Positions 39,923-41,492 of a stretch of 41,492 nucleotides of DNA are shown piece by piece. Origin of the DNA: an uncultured bacterium (GTDB taxonomy: Bacteria > Patescibacteriota > Gracilibacteria > Absconditabacterales > Absconditicoccaceae). Each line of letters begins with the position of its first letter. Position 1 is the first letter of the stretch. A program made the translations under genes and the position numbers. The stretch is from contig CAMVNG010000010.1 of NCBI GenBank assembly GCA_947168815.1, forward strand, positions 1-41,492. Direction: 5' to 3'. Under the pieces are notes generated by a model that ran no database searches, was not told the DNA's origin, and saw only the letters and a list, made by a program, of their open reading frames with translations.

Positions 39923-41131
39923 ATGGTCGTTTATTCATTTTCTCAAATCAACCTCTATGAACAATGTCCAAAAAAATATCAATATCGTTATCTTGATGGA
40001 CTCGAAAGAGAATTTGAGACTTCTCCAGATTTAATTCTATGAACTAGTGTTCATGGAGCTTTAGAACGACTTTATCAACAAGTTAATATTTATAAAATTC
40101 CTATAAAAGCAGATGTTTTAGGAAAATTTCATGAATTATGGAATAATAGTATTGCTGATGCTGGAGAAAAACTAATATATAAATGAGATCAACATGAAGA
40201 AGATTATCTAAGAAGAGGTGAACATTATTTAGAAGAATATTACACTAAATATAGTCCATTTGATTGAGTTAAAGTTGTTGCCACAGAGCTCTCATTAAAT
40301 TTTACACTTGATAAAGATGAGCATTCCGAAAATAAACAATTTCGTTGAATAATTGATAGGTTAGATAAGGATGATGAATGAAATTTCATAATTAATGACT
40401 ATAAGACCAATAAAAATCTACCTCCTGAAGACAAAGATGAATATAGAGAACAATTAACACTCTATGCACATGGAATACAGCAAAAATATGGTAAATATTT
40501 AAAAAGTATAAAAGCAAAATTGCATTATCTTCACTTTTGATTATTAGACGAATGGGAAATTAGTCAGGATAGCATAAATGCAATTGTTAAAAAATATACA
40601 GAAGATATTAATCAAATAGAAAATTCAAGATTTGAATATAATATGTGAAATACAAAAGCATTCCCGACAAAGCAAAATCCGTATTGTAAATATTGTGAAT
40701 ATCAAAATGTTTGTCCACTTCGACAACATTTAAATTATGAGGATGAAATTGTAGATTGATGAGAATTAGGAGAAAAAACCATCAAAAATCTCGTAGATCA
40801 ATATGTAAAACTAGGAAAAAAATCTACAGAATGTGATAAAGAAAAAGAAATAATAAAATGAATATTAATTGAATATGCTGAAAAGAAAGGATTTGAACAA
40901 TTATTTTGAAATGAGAACAAATTATGAGTTTCAAAAACAGAGAACTATTCAGCTAAAGATAAAGATCAATTTATTGATTTCTTAAAACAACATAATTTAT
41001 TAGATGAAACAATAGATACTCCGTATTATAAAGTAAATACTTTAGTTAAAAACAACAAATTAACAGAAGAAGAAATTAAGACTTATTTAGAAAAAAAAGA
41101 TTCTCGGAGACTTACTCCATCTAAAAAATAA
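39923..41131 (+). CDS. PD-(D/E)XK nuclease of the RecB/AddB/Cas4 type with Fe-S cluster, 402 aa
   Basis: The 402-aa product is a single nuclease domain like the C-terminal nuclease of AddB/RecB. YSFSQINLYEQCPKKYQYRY (4-23) supplies the first Cys. GIIDRLDKDDEG and NFIINDYKTNKN (about 138-165) hold the catalytic Asp and D-x-K of the PD-(D/E)XK fold, and EQLTLYAHGIQ is the Q-x-x-x-Y motif. CKYCEYQNVCPLR (about 254-266) gives the other three Cys of a 4Fe-4S cluster, as in AddB and Cas4. About 130 mostly helical residues follow. No helicase, cas gene or CRISPR array is in view. A stand-alone repair exonuclease is the best reading (PDDEXK_1 family). Confidence 0.88.
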
Positions 41132-41133
41132 AG

Positions 41134-41160
41134 AACTTCATGAAATTGTGAAGTTTTTTT
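41134..41160. terminator. Bidirectional intrinsic terminator
   Basis: AACTTCA (41134-41140) pairs with TGAAGTT (41149-41155) over an 8-nt loop. T follows on the plus strand; on the minus strand a T-rich run also follows, so it can stop both the nuclease and the tRNA transcripts. Confidence 0.85.
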
Positions 41161-41213
41161 ATAACAAAAAAATAAGGATTTGATTCCTTACTTTATCGCT
41201 AATATGTAAGATT

Positions 41214-41287
41214 AGCGGGTGACGGGACTCGAACCCGCAACAGTCTGCTTGGAAGGCAGGCACTCTAGCCAATTGAGTTACACCCGC
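41214..41287 (-). tRNA. tRNA-Gly(UCC)
   Basis: Cloverleaf on the minus strand: acceptor GCGGGTG/CACCCGC, anticodon loop CTTCCAA (anticodon UCC, reads GGA and GGG), T loop TTCGAGT, discriminator T, no encoded CCA. It is the normal glycine tRNA for GGR. The UCA-anticodon tRNA-Gly required for UGA is not in this window. Confidence 0.95.
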
Positions 41288-41340
41288 ATACAGTGATGAC
41301 ACTATATACATTCCATATATCAATTTCAAGCTTTTTTGAT

Positions 41341-41414
41341 TGGGCCTAGCTGGACTTGAACCAGCGACCAAAAGATTATGAGTCTTCTGCTCTAACCAAC
41401 TGAGCTATAGGCCC
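41341..41414 (-). tRNA. tRNA with anticodon CAU (Ile2-like)
   Basis: Cloverleaf on the minus strand: acceptor GGGCCTA/TAGGCCC, anticodon stem AAGA-rich with loop CTCATAA, T arm CTGGTTCAAGTCCAG, discriminator A, no encoded CCA. The D and T arms strongly resemble bacterial tRNA-Ile2 (ileX type), so with lysidine it would read AUA; elongator Met is the alternative. Confidence 0.9.
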
Positions 41415-41446
41415 ATCATAATGGCTGGCATAAGAGTTTTTAATGG

Positions 41447-41492
41447 TGGGTGATATAGGACTCGAACCTATGACCCCCTGCTTGTAAGGCAG
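41447..41492 (-). tRNA. tRNA-Val(UAC), truncated by the window end
   Basis: Only the 3' part is visible: anticodon stem and loop CTGC-CTTACAA-GCAG (anticodon UAC), variable loop, T arm with TTCGAGT, and acceptor half ATCACCC with discriminator A. The next three bases (41444-41446) are CCA on the minus strand, the only encoded CCA in the window. It heads a minus-strand series of at least three tRNA genes. Confidence 0.88.

Noticed and set aside
39923-41131. Cas4 of a CRISPR-Cas system
   Set aside because: No repeats-spacer array and no other cas genes in the window; 402 aa is about twice the length of Cas4.
1-41492. Many adjacent short same-frame fragments looking like pseudogenes or frameshifted genes
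   Set aside because: The breaks are all UGA codons at glycine positions; with table 25 the frames join without any shift.
1-41492. Insertion sequences, prophage, restriction-modification or toxin-antitoxin modules
   Set aside because: No transposase, terminal repeats, phage structural genes, R-M motifs or paired small genes were found on either strand.

Overview
This 41.5 kb window is AT-rich (by eye about 30 % G+C) and reads sensibly only when UGA codes for glycine (translation table 25). This code is known from the candidate phyla Absconditabacteria (SR1) and Gracilibacteria (BD1-5), within the CPR/Patescibacteria. With the standard code almost every gene breaks into pieces. With UGA=Gly, 29 long, intact reading frames appear (besides short UGA-free ribosomal genes), and UGA falls on invariant glycines: the GTPase P-loop of TypA, GpsA Gly-Ser-Trp-Gly (where Trp is UGG), Tgt Asp-Ser-Gly-Gly, the PAP2 Pro-Ser-Gly-His motif and the NrdG radical-SAM motif. 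I cannot decide between the two phyla from this window.

Layout. 1-156: two tRNA-Thr genes on the minus strand. 349-8716: envelope genes (a small membrane protein, a secreted Ig/FN3-like protein with a C-terminal anchor, an HlyD-type adaptor, a lipoprotein, a SIMPL-domain protein) plus an 897-aa valyl-tRNA-synthetase-like protein lacking both class I catalytic motifs. 8814-10455 (minus): tgt and a small membrane protein. 10666-15862: a DnaQ-type exonuclease fused to an eroded DinG-like helicase region, an overlapping membrane-anchored HExxH metalloprotease, and a peptidoglycan-binding/repeat protein. 15936-24411: CCA-adding enzyme (minus), then holA, a secreted protein, an eroded glutamate-racemase-like protein and gpsA (plus), convergent with murL and typA (minus). 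24536-31110: methyltransferase, a putative small RNA with its own promoter and terminator, an AldA-like aldehyde dehydrogenase with foreign codon usage, rpsO with a structured leader, rpsA, and a long low-complexity membrane protein. 31205-33810: a Xer recombinase convergent with a BaiN-type flavoprotein and a PAP2 phosphatase. 34152-37039: nrdD-nrdG behind two NrdR boxes. 37042-41131: a prepilin-like protein, two small membrane proteins, tRNA-Arg, a CAU tRNA, rpmG, rpsP and a RecB/AddB-type nuclease. 41214-41492: tRNA-Gly, a CAU tRNA and a truncated tRNA-Val (minus).

How the genes work together. The set fits a reduced, fermentative, host-dependent cell: anaerobic ribonucleotide reduction with its activase, core translation and tRNA maturation (CCA addition is needed because most tRNA genes here lack CCA), and a relatively large outlay on surface and envelope proteins. 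Peptidoglycan D-glutamate may come from MurL epimerisation, because the neighbouring racemase-like protein has lost catalytic residues. Three large or medium pseudoenzyme-like proteins (ValRS-like, DinG-like, MurI-like) kept as intact reading frames are the most unusual content. Most transcription units end in clear intrinsic terminators, and several have good -35/-10 promoters, so unit boundaries can be read with some confidence.
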